From Anadara kagoshimensis (Eukaryota > Mollusca > Bivalvia > Arcoida > Arcidae): a DNA stretch of 64,000 nucleotides. The stretch spans positions 54,545,630 to 54,609,629 of the forward strand of contig CM037861.1 in the NCBI GenBank assembly GCA_021292105.1, in the 5' to 3' direction. Numbering within the stretch: position 1 is the stretch's first letter; each line of letters opens with the position of its first letter. Of the stretch, positions 12,901-22,900 are shown piece by piece. Both the position numbers and the translations under genes were made by a program. Below the pieces are notes generated by a model. It was not told the origin of the DNA and did not search any database. It worked only from the letters and a program-made list of their open reading frames with translations.

Positions 12901-14658
12901 CATACATCTACTATTGTTCCAGGTAACTTAGATAGTCGATTTATCTTTAATATAAAATCGAGTATTGTAATATTGATACTTATTTTGATAGTCCTGTAAA
13001 TAAAATCATATCACCTAACAAACCTATGTTTGCTGACTTGAACTTGAATTACAAAACAGGTATATACCGAAACTTTTGTCGTTTTTCATAACAGAAAAAC
13101 CATGTGTTGTATATTTACCTAAATGTACCTCAGATAGGTGTACATCACTGTTATTTCACAACGTTCAATTATGCCTAAACAATACTCGCTCAAACTGTTG
13201 GATACGAGGAGGTCTGCTGGTTTTTCAAGTTTAGATAGTTTCGGGAATTTAGCACTTATACGGACTTTTGGATATATGCAACGGCTTTGGGTAATTCTTG
13301 TTGTATTTTTTGAAAACTTGTATTTAAAACCTTGAATATGTATGTCAAGATGTTTTATATTATTAAACGTATTTGAGACAGTTTTCATCGAAGACTCAAA
13401 CGTATTTATTTTGGGAAGTACTGTAAATCCGGTTTTATTCGCGAGAACGTAATTTTCGCGTTAATTCGCGATCTCATTTAATCGCGAATTCAACATTCTC
13501 GCGTAATAAAAGTATGTATAACATATAAATGAAGTTACGTTAAATTTCAAAGTCAAATCAGGAAACCCCATAGATTATCCTGCTGAATTAATACATAACT
13601 TTATAAATTCGCTACATAAAAATTTTATTAAGAACATACACATATTTTATTTATTTAAAACCACAAATTAAAAAAAATCTTTGGAATAAAACGGCAAGTG
13701 ATTACGATATATTTATAGTCCGATATTTATATTACTTAGTATTCAGGTGAGTAGATTTTACACGATTGCATGTTCGATAATTATCTACAGTCTGTTTCAC
13801 ACAAGTATTTAAATATAGTATGTTACAGTCAATTTCAAGCAAGTAATATACTACTATGTATTGAAACGCGAATTCATCCTCTCGCGAATTAATCTCCTTA
13901 ACGTGATTCGCGAAAATAAAGTGTCGCGAAAATTACCGGATCTACAGTATTTCTGACTTGAACAATTAAACTCCGTGTGAATTTACATACATGAATTCGG
14001 TCACGATGTACATATTCATTCGCCTTTTGGTTTTGGCGTTCTGTTTCCAGTATAGAAATACGCTCTTGAAGTTGTTTAAGATTTCTGATCATCACAGGCA
14101 CAAAAACAAAAGCTTCCGATTATTCTTGAAACAATAAGTTTTATGTCAGTTGATGAAGATCGGATTAATAATGTAATTGTCAATGAAAGAGAGACGTATG
14201 ACGGAAAGTGGAAGAATAGCAATAGTATTCTGAAAAGGAAAAGAGGAGAAATCGAATAAAAGCAATAGGTCTGCAAATAGTGTTGCGGAAATACATTGTA
14301 CATATGAAAAAGTAAAACAGTACTGTTAATACAAAATTATTTTACTGTAAAGCACTAGACGGTCGTTTCGGAAAAATTCCTTATCAATAGCGCTTAGATC
14401 AAAATGGTAAAATTCCACATCTTTTAAAGATGTTGACATGACAAAAATGAAAGAACCAAAATTCAATATACCAAATCTATCTTAGACAAGCCTTTGATGT
14501 TTGTGAAACTTAATTATGAATATAATAAATGAAAATTTAATACTTACAACTGTTGAGAAGAACGGAGCATGTAAGGCATAACAAGCGTAAGAGAAGAAAA
14601 CAACTAAACTAAGTCCCATAAGAACAACTCGTGAATCAACTTTAACTTTGCCTCGCAT
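910..14658 (-). CDS. MFS transporter, SLC18-like, N-terminal half
   Basis: Spliced gene on the minus strand. The first exon is either 14658..14548 or 10910..10806, followed by 3923..3828, 3041..2968, 2695..2548 and 978..910; it then continues past the left edge. Every junction has GT/AG borders and the phases fit (0, 0, 2, 0, 0). The protein shows a short cytoplasmic N-terminus and five successive membrane segments. Family marks include the TM4 motif RAFEGIGAAAFF (the MFS RxxxGxGaA pattern) and the TM5 motif GIGLLVGPPMGG, which resembles the vesicular amine transporter and SLC18B1 group. Known SLC18 members are proton-coupled exporters of amines or polyamines; the substrate here cannot be read from half a protein. 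About half of the expected 12 membrane segments are visible. Other MFS drug:H+ antiporters remain possible. Confidence 0.85.
1031..1272. mobile_element. MITE family A, copy 1
   Basis: An element of about 240 bp with inverted ends. The left end begins TGTATAGGCAGACAACTATG. The right end, read on the other strand, begins TGTATAGGCAAACAACATTG; the similarity runs about 40 bp inward. No coding capacity. It is the best preserved of three consecutive copies in a transporter intron. Confidence 0.8.
1430..1665. mobile_element. MITE family A, copy 2
   Basis: Same family as 1031..1272 and in the same orientation. The left end is shortened and starts near ACTTGTCCGCTTTGCC. The right end is well kept (CAAGCGGACAGGTCAGTG then TTGTTTGCCTATAC). 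Confidence 0.7.
1751..1963. mobile_element. MITE family A, copy 3
   Basis: Third, more diverged copy in the same orientation. The left end starts near ATTACCTGTCCGTTTGACTT and the right end is GGTCAAGCGGACAGCAAATG then TTTGACTATAC. Confidence 0.6.
2548..2695 (-). CDS. MFS transporter exon 4 (TM4)
   Basis: 148 bases. The exon contains the strongest family signature of the gene, RAFEGIGAAAFFTAVLA, the conserved TM4 arginine/glycine motif of MFS antiporters. It ends VDMFKDEVATAY at a GTAAGT donor in phase 0. Confidence 0.88.
2968..3041 (-). CDS. MFS transporter exon 3 (TM3)
   Basis: 74 bases reading ITAIGVRWLYLGG then VMAGGSVALFG, which form TM3. The acceptor is TATTGACAG and the donor GTAAGC. 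It ends in phase 2 and matches the phase of the next exon. Confidence 0.85.
3828..3923 (-). CDS. MFS transporter exon 2 (TM2)
   Basis: 32 codons starting AERKGVSPFMIG and ending SSPLWGHF, in phase 0 on both sides, between a TTTTTTCAG acceptor and a GTATGT donor. It holds TM2 and the first part of the TM2-TM3 loop, where MFS motif A would lie. That motif is only weakly kept. Confidence 0.85.
4151..4314 (+). repeat. dispersed repeat family K
   Basis: Well-kept copy of a family of about 165 bp found at least nine times in this window. Landmarks are TAGCTAGCTAAACAGGAGGT, CTTCCGGAGCACCCGG, CACTTCCCTTGTGGAAGTTT, then GATTCGGACATGG and TATGTTTGTTTTTGAT at the end. No coding capacity. Confidence 0.8.
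5740..5895 (+). repeat. dispersed repeat family K
   Basis: Diverged copy with TAGCTAAGCAGAGGTG, CTTCCGGAGCACCCAG and a TATGTTTGTTTTTATT end. Confidence 0.75.
6681..7578. mobile_element. TIR element, ACTACCGTATATCGGG type
   Basis: About 0.9 kb in the first transporter intron, bounded by ACTACCGTATATCGGGAATT on the left and its near-exact complement (CCCGATATACGGTAGT) on the right, with TTTTCGCG repeats inside both ends. A second right-type end near 6805..6832 suggests a 150-bp unit within it. The core holds a fragment of the Tigger-like sequence also seen at 49.3 kb. Confidence 0.7.
6895..7085 (+). pseudogene. Tigger-like element fragment
   Basis: About 190 bp clearly similar to 49310..49430, including a shared start (ATGT-CGTCAGTAATTGTGAA-CAAAACA) that translates to VIVNKTQAEVM here and VIVNKTEAEAM in the other copy. 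Likely the remnant of a transposase-type reading frame, nested in the surrounding TIR element. Confidence 0.5.
7579..10378. other. transporter intron, mostly featureless
   Basis: Apart from the family K repeat at 8396..8612 I see no exon, RNA gene or recognisable element. The 65-codon ORF at 7886 has no family likeness. Confidence 0.5.
8396..8612 (+). repeat. dispersed repeat family K, long form
   Basis: Copy carrying the extra 5' block (TTGACGTTCCGTAGTTCCAT, then TTTTCAATTT) also seen at 15775 and 32790, which suggests the full element is about 220 bp. Landmarks are TGTAGCTAGCTTGACTTGAG and AACACCCGGTCTCGCTTCCC. Confidence 0.75.
10379..10910. repeat. segmental duplication copy B around first exon B
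   Basis: About 530 bp matching 14150..14660. It contains first exon B (minus strand), a family L repeat near 10630..10690 and, further left, a plus-strand open stretch of 63 codons (10379..10570). That stretch holds DRINNV and FDGKWKK, and the other copy keeps the similar RINNV and DGKWK. Confidence 0.75.
10806..10910 (-). CDS. MFS transporter, alternative first exon B
   Basis: Encodes 35 residues from MQRKVNSRIV to FFSTV. It is closely similar to the exon at 14658..14548 (shared SYACYALH and PFFSTV) and has the same phase 0 end, here at a GTGAGT donor. Joining to 3923 gives FFSTVAERKGVSPF, a continuous TM1-loop-TM2 sequence. The flanking intron is also similar between the two copies, so a whole segment was duplicated. 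Confidence 0.8.
12470..13390 (-). pseudogene. decayed coding sequence of unknown family
   Basis: Several stretches of the minus strand read like protein in shifted frames with intervening stops: an 89-codon ORF at 13388..13119, then a piece with HLGKYTTHGFSVMKNDKSFG, then GWHVNKLVMFKGRRRGRVTA and LKASGLKVLCVAHGF near 12690..12500. I do not recognise the family. The breaks suggest an old mobile-element gene, but an unrecognised exon-containing gene cannot be ruled out. Confidence 0.35.
13419..13949. mobile_element. TIR element, TACTGTAAATCCGGT type
   Basis: 531 bp bounded by TACTGTAAATCCGGTTTTAT on the left and, on the opposite strand at the right end, TACTGTAGATCCGGTAATTT. Both ends carry TTTTCGCG and TTCGCGA repeats. 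The interior is AT-rich without coding capacity, so this looks like a non-autonomous DNA transposon. Confidence 0.8.
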
Positions 14659-14660
14659 GT
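14150..14660. repeat. segmental duplication copy A around first exon A
   Basis: Partner of 10379..10910, in the same orientation with 3.2 kb between them. It includes first exon A, a family L repeat at 14345..14425 and a plus-strand frame reading DRINNV, YDGKWK and LKRKR that stops earlier than in the other copy. Confidence 0.75.
14548..14658 (-). CDS. MFS transporter, alternative first exon A
   Basis: Encodes 37 residues from MRGKVKVDSRVV to FFSTV, with TM1 ending in YACYALHAPFF. The ATG was chosen because it aligns with the start of the second first exon; another in-frame ATG lies 24 bases upstream. The exon ends in phase 0 at a good GTAAGT donor and fits directly onto the exon at 3923. 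It is the more distal of two homologous first exons, so it would need its own promoter. Confidence 0.75.
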
Positions 14661-16497
14661 TTGATACAAATATCAAATACAATGTAGATTCTAATATCCT
14701 AAAAAAATTAAACTTATTTTCTAACGGTATTAATATATGACTTACTTAAATGGGATGGGGTATTTTACTGCTTTTTTCATACTATTAAATTAAATATAAT
14801 ATACACAGCTGTTTCAAAATAATCTATGAAATTAAAACGATACGTTCAACAGCATTGTATCTTAATTTCTGCAGTTACAAAATAGAATCTAGAACAGTGT
14901 CTATGTTGATATATTGACCTTTGAGTAAGCCACTTGAATTGAGATCATTTTGAACGTAAACACAATGAGTTAGACGAACTACAAAATGTATAGAAGCTAA
15001 ATTATACCATCTACAAAAGGAACATTGAGTCGAAAATACACCAGTTACAAAAGGGACCTTGAGTGATAATTCCGCCCATTCTCAATTTTCATTAAACATG
15101 TAAAACATGTGGCTCTTGTTCTTCTGGAGCTCCCAACACCACTACGCTGATGAAAGTTCCCGTGCTTAACTTTTAAAATGTGTTAATTTAGCAAGGTATA
15201 TAGCCACGTTCGTCACAAACACTTCTGGCTTTAAAACTGTTTTCCTGAGAAATCACATTCTCTACAGTGTAACATGACAATAATAGTAATACGTCTTCAA
15301 AGAAAGTAAATATACGAACACAAACGCACGGATACTCAAGGATTTGTCTGGATAACAAGAGTAACAACTAATGTTTTTAATTGTGACCTTAACTGAAATT
15401 TATAACATTCTGTTTGGAGAGTTTCATATAGAACAATGATTAACGATATGCTTCTATAAAATGTTCGGACACTAAATCTTGATTACTTTAGATGTCTATG
15501 CACACATATTTGCATCAAGTTATGTACCTAAACTAATAATACATACCTAGGCAGTGAGGGACACTAACGGTGTTTTATATCGCGCGGACACCGAGCCTTC
15601 AAGTTACAAAAGAAACCCCAAGTTAATGTTCTCATTACGGGAACTTTATACAACGGACCAAGCTATTTACAGATAAATTGTTGATCCAGCGATATTGCAA
15701 ACCTAGCTTTTTCAAAGCCTAAATGTGTTATTACCGTCATTACAATATTGTTGCTATTATGATATCCCCTTATCAAAATTTATCCTAGACATATTTGACG
15801 TAACACAGTTCCATGTTCCTTTTCATTCTCAACTTTGATTACAAATGATGAGTCTGCAGCTAGCCAAACAGGTAGTCTTACCATTCCAAAGCACCCAGTC
15901 TCAACTTCCTGGTGGAAGTTTGCGTATTTAGGACAATGTCCCAGTTTTTACTTTGCGTTTTGATTGTGATTTTTGACATTGATTGTTATACTTGTTTTTG
16001 AACATTAACATAAACTAGACATATAGGTACATGTAAACCAGCATAGATACATAGATCTAAACAAACATCTTCTTTCTCGATGTATCAGGGTTAGGCATCA
16101 AGGTACTAATTCCATATATCGGATATCACAGAAATAATTATATGAAACAGTAACTTGATTTTCATGAAGAATGTAATAAAAATTATACGTTTAAAATCAT
16201 TACAATCAAAAAGGAGACATTAACAGGTCTGAAATGATAACTATATAGTGCAAAATTGTATTTCTCACATGGATGCAACGGTATATTTGGTCTATAATCC
16301 GCTTTTTCAATTATTAAAAATCTCTACCACATAAACTAGCTATTACATTACGTGCTTTCCATTTCTCTGTCTTTTTTAAGTTTTGACCTCTTTTAATAGG
16401 ATTATGCAATGTTTTAATTTTGAAAATTATTGAAATTAACAATATAATATGCCGTTCTAGTAATTACTCCAAAATTATAATTGATTCAAGTCATTTA
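14659..16497. other. intergenic, transporter start to CLCA end
   Basis: About 1.8 kb between first exon A of the transporter and the CLCA stop codon, both genes on the minus strand. It holds a family K repeat (15775..16005) and a decayed piece near 15105. No promoter or poly(A) site could be picked with confidence. Confidence 0.5.
15775..16005 (+). repeat. dispersed repeat family K, long form
   Basis: Copy between the transporter and the CLCA gene, with the 5' block (ATATTTGACGTAACACAGTT), CAGCTAGCCAAACAGGTAG and CTTCCTGGTGGAAGTTTGCG. A second, badly decayed piece of the family may lie at about 15105..15190. Confidence 0.7.
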
Positions 16498-16922
16498 CTA
16501 AGCAGAACAATGGCTTTTGTACATCTTTTGGCTGCCCCTTCGCATAGAAGCTTTTATCAAGAATAACATCATTGCAACAAATAACACCACCATAACAACG
16601 GCTATTAATAGCACGACGGGTTCCTCAGCTTTTCTTTCCTTCTTTGTGTTCAATACCACATATCGTGTTTTGTATAACCCTGCAGTAGCGAGATTTGAAA
16701 ATTCGCCGACATTGCCATTCTTGTCTACTGCTCGAATTATAAATGCGAATGAAGTCGATTGATTATGTGCGACTGGCATTTTTAGTATCATTAATTCTCT
16801 TTCACCCGCCTCCTTTGGACCTTTGTGGTGAATGATAAGCTCTGCTGGTAGTTTTCTGGCAATATCAAGAAGTTTTAATAGGTTAATACCATTATTGTTA
16901 TAGCGAATATCGTAAGACGAAG
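16498..16922 (-). CDS. CLCA: CLCA exon 12 (FnIII end, membrane anchor, stop)
   Basis: 425 bases. ASSYDIRYNNNG opens it, FAFIIRAVDKNGNVGEFSNL closes the FnIII-like domain, and a 22-residue hydrophobic segment begins at PVVLLIAVVMVV. The tail ends YKSHCSA and a stop at 16500..16498. The anchor suggests a surface-bound rather than purely secreted form. Confidence 0.93.
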
Positions 16923-19900
16923 CTGAAAATATAAAACAAATTTTAAGATATGAAAAGAAAGATGCTCAACTTTCCGTTTATGTACAATCGTTAACTTAAC
17001 TTGCACATACCAGGGTCATTCAAATATGTTATAAGGTTTTCGCCATTGCTTTGCCGCTACTTTAATGCAAGACTACTTTACAGCGGTAATATTTTTTCAA
17101 AGAAAAAGTAAGAATGAAAATTAAGTAAAACTTCCCACGTGTAAAATGTGTAAAGCCGAACAGTTTAAAATCTTTGGTTTGATTTGTCGTCCATCATGAA
17201 ACTATAATGCATACTCATTCTATGGTAAGCCAGTAGACGTCACTAGCATTTCACAGGACAAAAGTCATTTTATACTTTTTGAAGCTTGTAATTGCAGGTA
17301 AGACAGTACAGCTTACAGAAATGGCAGTTGTCTTAATTTTGATTCCACAATTGACGGACACATCTATCTAAACGGGAAATGCTTGTATTACCGATGCACC
17401 CGACCTCACTTCCCCGGCGGAAGTTCACGTGTATGGCATGTACATGTATCATATGCCAGTTTCCAGAGTTTTTCCTTTTGGTATTGGGGTTGCAATTCGA
17501 CATGGGCTGTTGGTATGTTTGTTTTTGACACCGACCTATTTTCCGACACTAGATTGGACGAATTGCGAGTGAATGTAGAATGTAGAATTGATTCTTTTCG
17601 ATTAAAAATGAAAATGAAATCAGCAACACAAACCTCAGAAGACTGATTAATAAAGAAAAACCTCTTGGAAGATTTTACACGGGAGACGTACGTTTTTCTT
17701 GTTTCATACTGTATAAACATTGTTAACAAATGTTAAACAATAAAGTAATGAAACCAAATAAAATGTTAAAATAAAAAGATGAATACCTGATCCATGATCT
17801 AAATCGTCACCAGGTGCTGTCCATGTCAGTGTTAAGGTTCGATTTGACTGAAATATCCTTTCTACTTTTAAATCTTTGATTCTTGATGGTGGATGGATGT
17901 CCTTCGATTGGAATCCACTTACTCTCGATAAATCTTTCTCATTTATGTGTACTGAACCGCTTATGACTCTGCTTAGCCCATTGGTTAATACTCGATGATA
18001 TGAAGGCTCTGAATCTAGTATAAGATATAACTTCACTTTTATGATGTTTTATTTGTATGGAACATTAGCAATTACATATTCAAGGTAATGTTATATCAAT
18101 AAAACGAAACGGACAATTTAGCTTAAATATTTCCTATTCAAATTGAAACAAGAGAATTAGAATTCACTTTTGTTATATAAAGCTTTATATAAACTTTTAA
18201 GAAAGATAAAACTAAAGTAGGTGAGTTAAAAAATTTTATTTAAACTTTTAAAATACATATTATTATATTTTTTTCTTTTTTTCTGCATCAAGATGTTGCA
18301 AGTTGTGTAGGTTAGATACGTTTTTTTATATACAGCTAGATGTTTTAACTTTACCTTGAATTATCAGTAAATGTGTTCTAATGTGCTCTAAATATTTAGA
18401 CAACCAAATAAAAATTCTACTTACCCATACCATGTAAATGTTCGTTGTATATTAGTTCCGTAAATGCATTAACGTCAGTCCCATGTTTTGCTTCAATTCG
18501 TATATTATAATTTCCTGGTTCTCTCACCCGAGTGAAATATCTTGAATACACACCATCTTGAAGTTCTGCATCAGCGCCTGTGAAACATGTTATTTTTTTA
18601 GTTACACACGTAACATGTGTAGCCAGCTAAAGAAAGTATGTTCATCCTTCCGGAGAACTCAACTCCACTTGCCTGGTGAAAGTCCACGTGTATAACACAT
18701 TTTAGAATTTTTAAAAGTTTGGGATTATGATTATGATTTTGGGATGGACTGGACTGGGTTGTTTGTTTTTGATTGTATTGTCGTTCCATTAGTGTACATG
18801 ATACACGTAATTTCAAAACTTTGCCTAAAGGTTATCCTAGTTGATATATTCTTACTAATACGATTTATTCATGCGCCAGTCCATAATACGAATACATTTC
18901 TTCTAAATCGCTATTCCATTAAACTTCCCCATTTAATATACGCAATGTTAATTGCTGTTCTCTATGTCACTAAAATAAGCCTACTGTCCGTTTACTCTGC
19001 TGGAGAGAAAGGAACAACGCTAATATTTCAAAGATTTGAATGGCACAGTTAAAATCAATTAATCATTTACTTACATGAGTCGAGTCGTTGCTAACAATTA
19101 ATCCTAATTTAGATCTAATCCATACATTATAACTCCTTTAATACACCAAAACGTATTTTGGATGGGTGTTTACAATGGTAAAAATTTTGACAAAATGGCA
19201 GTGTCTTTCGTGTGACGTAATGATGACGGAAGAATTTATTCTTGACGTAGGTTCGAAAGGGGCACAATGAAAGGTAGCTCAAAGGTCGAGCTGAGTTGAA
19301 AAGTAAATTTATGTCAATTTTTTCAAAAGTTTGAAAATGCAGAAAGGTAGTTGACTTTATTAAATCAATTTTGGTCATTCCAGTTACGCAAAAATCAATC
19401 CGTTCTTGAGCTGCACTAACCTACGTAAATAGTCAACTCTTTCGTCATGACTACGTAACATAAAGAACCCCGCCATTTCGTAAAACAAATTAACATTGTT
19501 AACACCCACCATGTTATATTTTGTCGCATACAATGATATATGAAGCAAGGATAGAGCCGAAACAGGAATTTTTAGTAACGACTCGGCTCATAAAATATTT
19601 TGCGATCTTGCCTTCTCCGAAATAAGTTAAATAAATAGTAAGCTTTTTTGTTTTTTAGGAACTGTTGGATTAGCACATTGTTCATATTATCTATTGTGTG
19701 CTATCATTAAAATTTGAAATAAGAAATAATTTTATTCATGCACAAGGACATGTTTGTGAATATGGAGCATATGCATACAGTAATTTGACCAAAATAAAAT
19801 TTAATACAAAATGTGCTGATGATTTAGAGATACTTTAAGTTTTTTCTAATTGAGAAAAGACCATAAGACCCAAATCATCCGCCATCTTCTAACATTTCAA

Positions 19901-22900
19901 ATATAAATACAGGAAAAATACCATGTATGTTTTCTCAGTGTTTTATTGGTAGCCATATTACATGTAGGTGTAACTTGTAATATAGGAAATTCATAGACCA
20001 TTTCCCCTATGCTTACCTGCACCATTGTCAAGAAGCTTCAAGAAGTACAAAGCACCACCAGGTGATTCCACCACCGCTGTGACATTCAGGTCTAGAATTG
20101 GATTATGTTCTTTGTTGATAAGAGCAAATATTGCAAATGCAGGTGAAGAAAAGCTATCTACTTTTTCAACATGGGCGGATAACTCTATAGTTGGCATGCT
20201 TGTATCTGTCTCAGCATAAACGATAACTGATACCAAATCATCAATCTGTGTATTGCTTTTAACAGTAAATGACCACTCTCCTAGCTATTAATACAAAAAC
20301 CATATTAAAACGAATGTTTTGAAAGTGATTATCTGATTCAAATCTCAACATCAGTTCTTTATCACGTAGGCTATAGAAACCATGTCATTGTACGGGCTAC
20401 AGATTATTTTACTCTATTACTGTTTAAATTCATCCTGAATAATAATGAAAAATATAATTAAAAATCGCATAATACAATAAAATTCACTTATGGATTTGAA
20501 AATTTACATCCTGAAATTCACATAAAAATACATAAAACATATCAGATGGAGCAAACAAGTCGGATACGCATGTTGTTTTCTCGATATGAATCGTACAACT
20601 AAAATTATATCAATAAAAAGGATTGCTGGTTTATGACGACAGAAAAAGTTCTGATACACATGGTATAATAACGCGGCGCATTAATCTGCTACCAAACGAA
20701 CCAGTTAAGGAAAAAACATTTAAACTTTAGGTAAAAGTTTCACAATCATCTCCTATCTAGGATTTTCTTTAACACAACCCTGGCAAATCTAAAAGGTGTA
20801 TAAGTTTGATAGTTTTCAAGATATTCAAGAATAGTCAAGGAACTTCCTCAAAAAAGCCTATCGGGTTAAACCCGTAGCGAGCCGTAGTTTGACGGCTACC
20901 GCCTTTTCGAGCTGAAGCTGATTAGGCGCTGTGTTCCCTTATGGGACAGATAAAAAGTTCTAAGTATAATCACCATAGTGCCATCGAAATGAACACGCAT
21001 CGTTTTAGTATTGGCGTCATGATGAATTCTGTAACCTGTGTACGGTGTTCCAGTCGGCGATCTAAGTGTAAATGTCAGCATTGTGTGCTTATATGTAATA
21101 ATCATTTCCACACCATGTTTGTATATTGTATCTACGGAAAAATAACCAGTAAAATATTTTACCCCGTCTACAGGAATACCACTTTGGCTAAACAACTACA
21201 AAAAATAAAACAAACATCCGATGCATGTAAAGCAATAAAAGCAATGAATATGGATTCTGTATTTGTTGAAATTGAGCAAGACAAAAGAAGCAAAAGGGCA
21301 TTTCTAGAAACCGATTACATATTTTGAATTATATTGTTGTTTGGCAAGATGTACCTGAAGGTGGAGTTTCAATTGATTACTTCTGTTTTATTTTTTCACA
21401 GAAAATAGCGTTTCTATAACCGCCATAGCTGGATACACGTATATCGTATAAAATGTGTAATTGTTACTGTTGTCTACATTGGCACTGAATGCTAGTTTGT
21501 GACAATTACACGTTTGTTGCATATCCTGAAACAATTACTGACAAATCCATCTCCATTGAACTGTTTAATCGACTAGTCGCCATTATTATTGCTTACCTAA
21601 CGACAAATAAGTCACGTGCGAGTAATCTCCCTTGTACCGGGTTGTTGCAGAGATACAATGACTATACCAGGGTTATCACATGTTGACAGTGTTTTTGTAG
21701 GAAATATCTCATTTGTTAGATGTCATGTGATTGAAAACCATACAATTAAATGCGTTTTAATATTAAGTATAAAATAATTATTACTTTATTGCTTTTTCGT
21801 GAAGGTTTTCCTGTTACTTTTGATATTTCGTGTAAGCCGTCAAGGAGAGAGTTGTGGCCATGGATCCTGGACAGAATATGTAATTGTCCTGAAAGTGTAA
21901 AGTATATCATATTGTGATTGTGGAATTATTATGTTATATGTAATACAATTTATTAAGCGTTACTGGATTCAAATATAGGCGTGTAACCTGTTTGGATCCG
22001 AAACAGTTGATGTTTTACTAACAACAAAGCTTTACGGGTTTAGGATGAACTGAAAAAGCGATTTAGGTGTCATTTCGACCATCTAGATATGGTACACGCA
22101 GATTTAGAAGAAACCGTTTCATTTGTAACAATGATATTAGAACAACCTTCTCGTTAAATAGTAAAAATAATCTACATAAAAAATTAATCTAAAATACATA
22201 TACTTCAGTTTGGTATTAATTTAATTTGTATGGGCGAACTTGGTCGTCTTTTTTAAGACACTATCAGTAAGAACTTTAAAGCAGATGACGCAGGGGTTAA
22301 TTAAAAGTTTTTGAATTAGCAAAAATGGGATTACATTTGACAGAAGTGACGAAGCTTTGGGCGATTAAAAATCGGGAATGAATTGTGTACAATATATTAT
22401 CGGATGTTATAAACGGGACTATCGCATTAAAAATTAAGAATATATGAAATTCATTTACAACTACATTTGTACTATGTTACAGTTAAATATTTTGATTTAG
22501 GGATACAATGGGACACCGACTAAAATGAAAAGAAGAATGGTCTACACAAAATTCCTTCCCATTTGACAAATTTATTTAGCTTGAAGGAACAACACAATAT
22601 TTTCTTATGGCCTGATCAATCAGTCATTGTACATTTTGTAAAGCAAAGTTTAAGAAAAAATGTAGAAAAAATGTTCAATTGATGATTTTATTTAGTTCCT
22701 AGTAATGTTGAAATTATGATAACAAAAACCTAAATTACAAAACTGGACATTTTGTTTATTTTATTCCCCGTGTTTCTGGTTCAGTTGTAACAAGGAATAT
22801 TCAAAATGATATAAGGCATTGTCATTTCGTTTTATGACAGTAACACGGCTAGTTAAGCAACCAGTTGCGAAAATGACGCATCTGAGAACAAGTCTTTGTT

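Noticed and set aside
17383..17729. Overlapping ORFs of 87 and 107 codons on opposite strands
   Set aside because: They lie in a family K repeat and intron sequence, and neither resembles a known protein.
20941..21327. 128-codon plus-strand ORF
   Set aside because: It is the antisense shadow of CLCA exon 8 plus intron.
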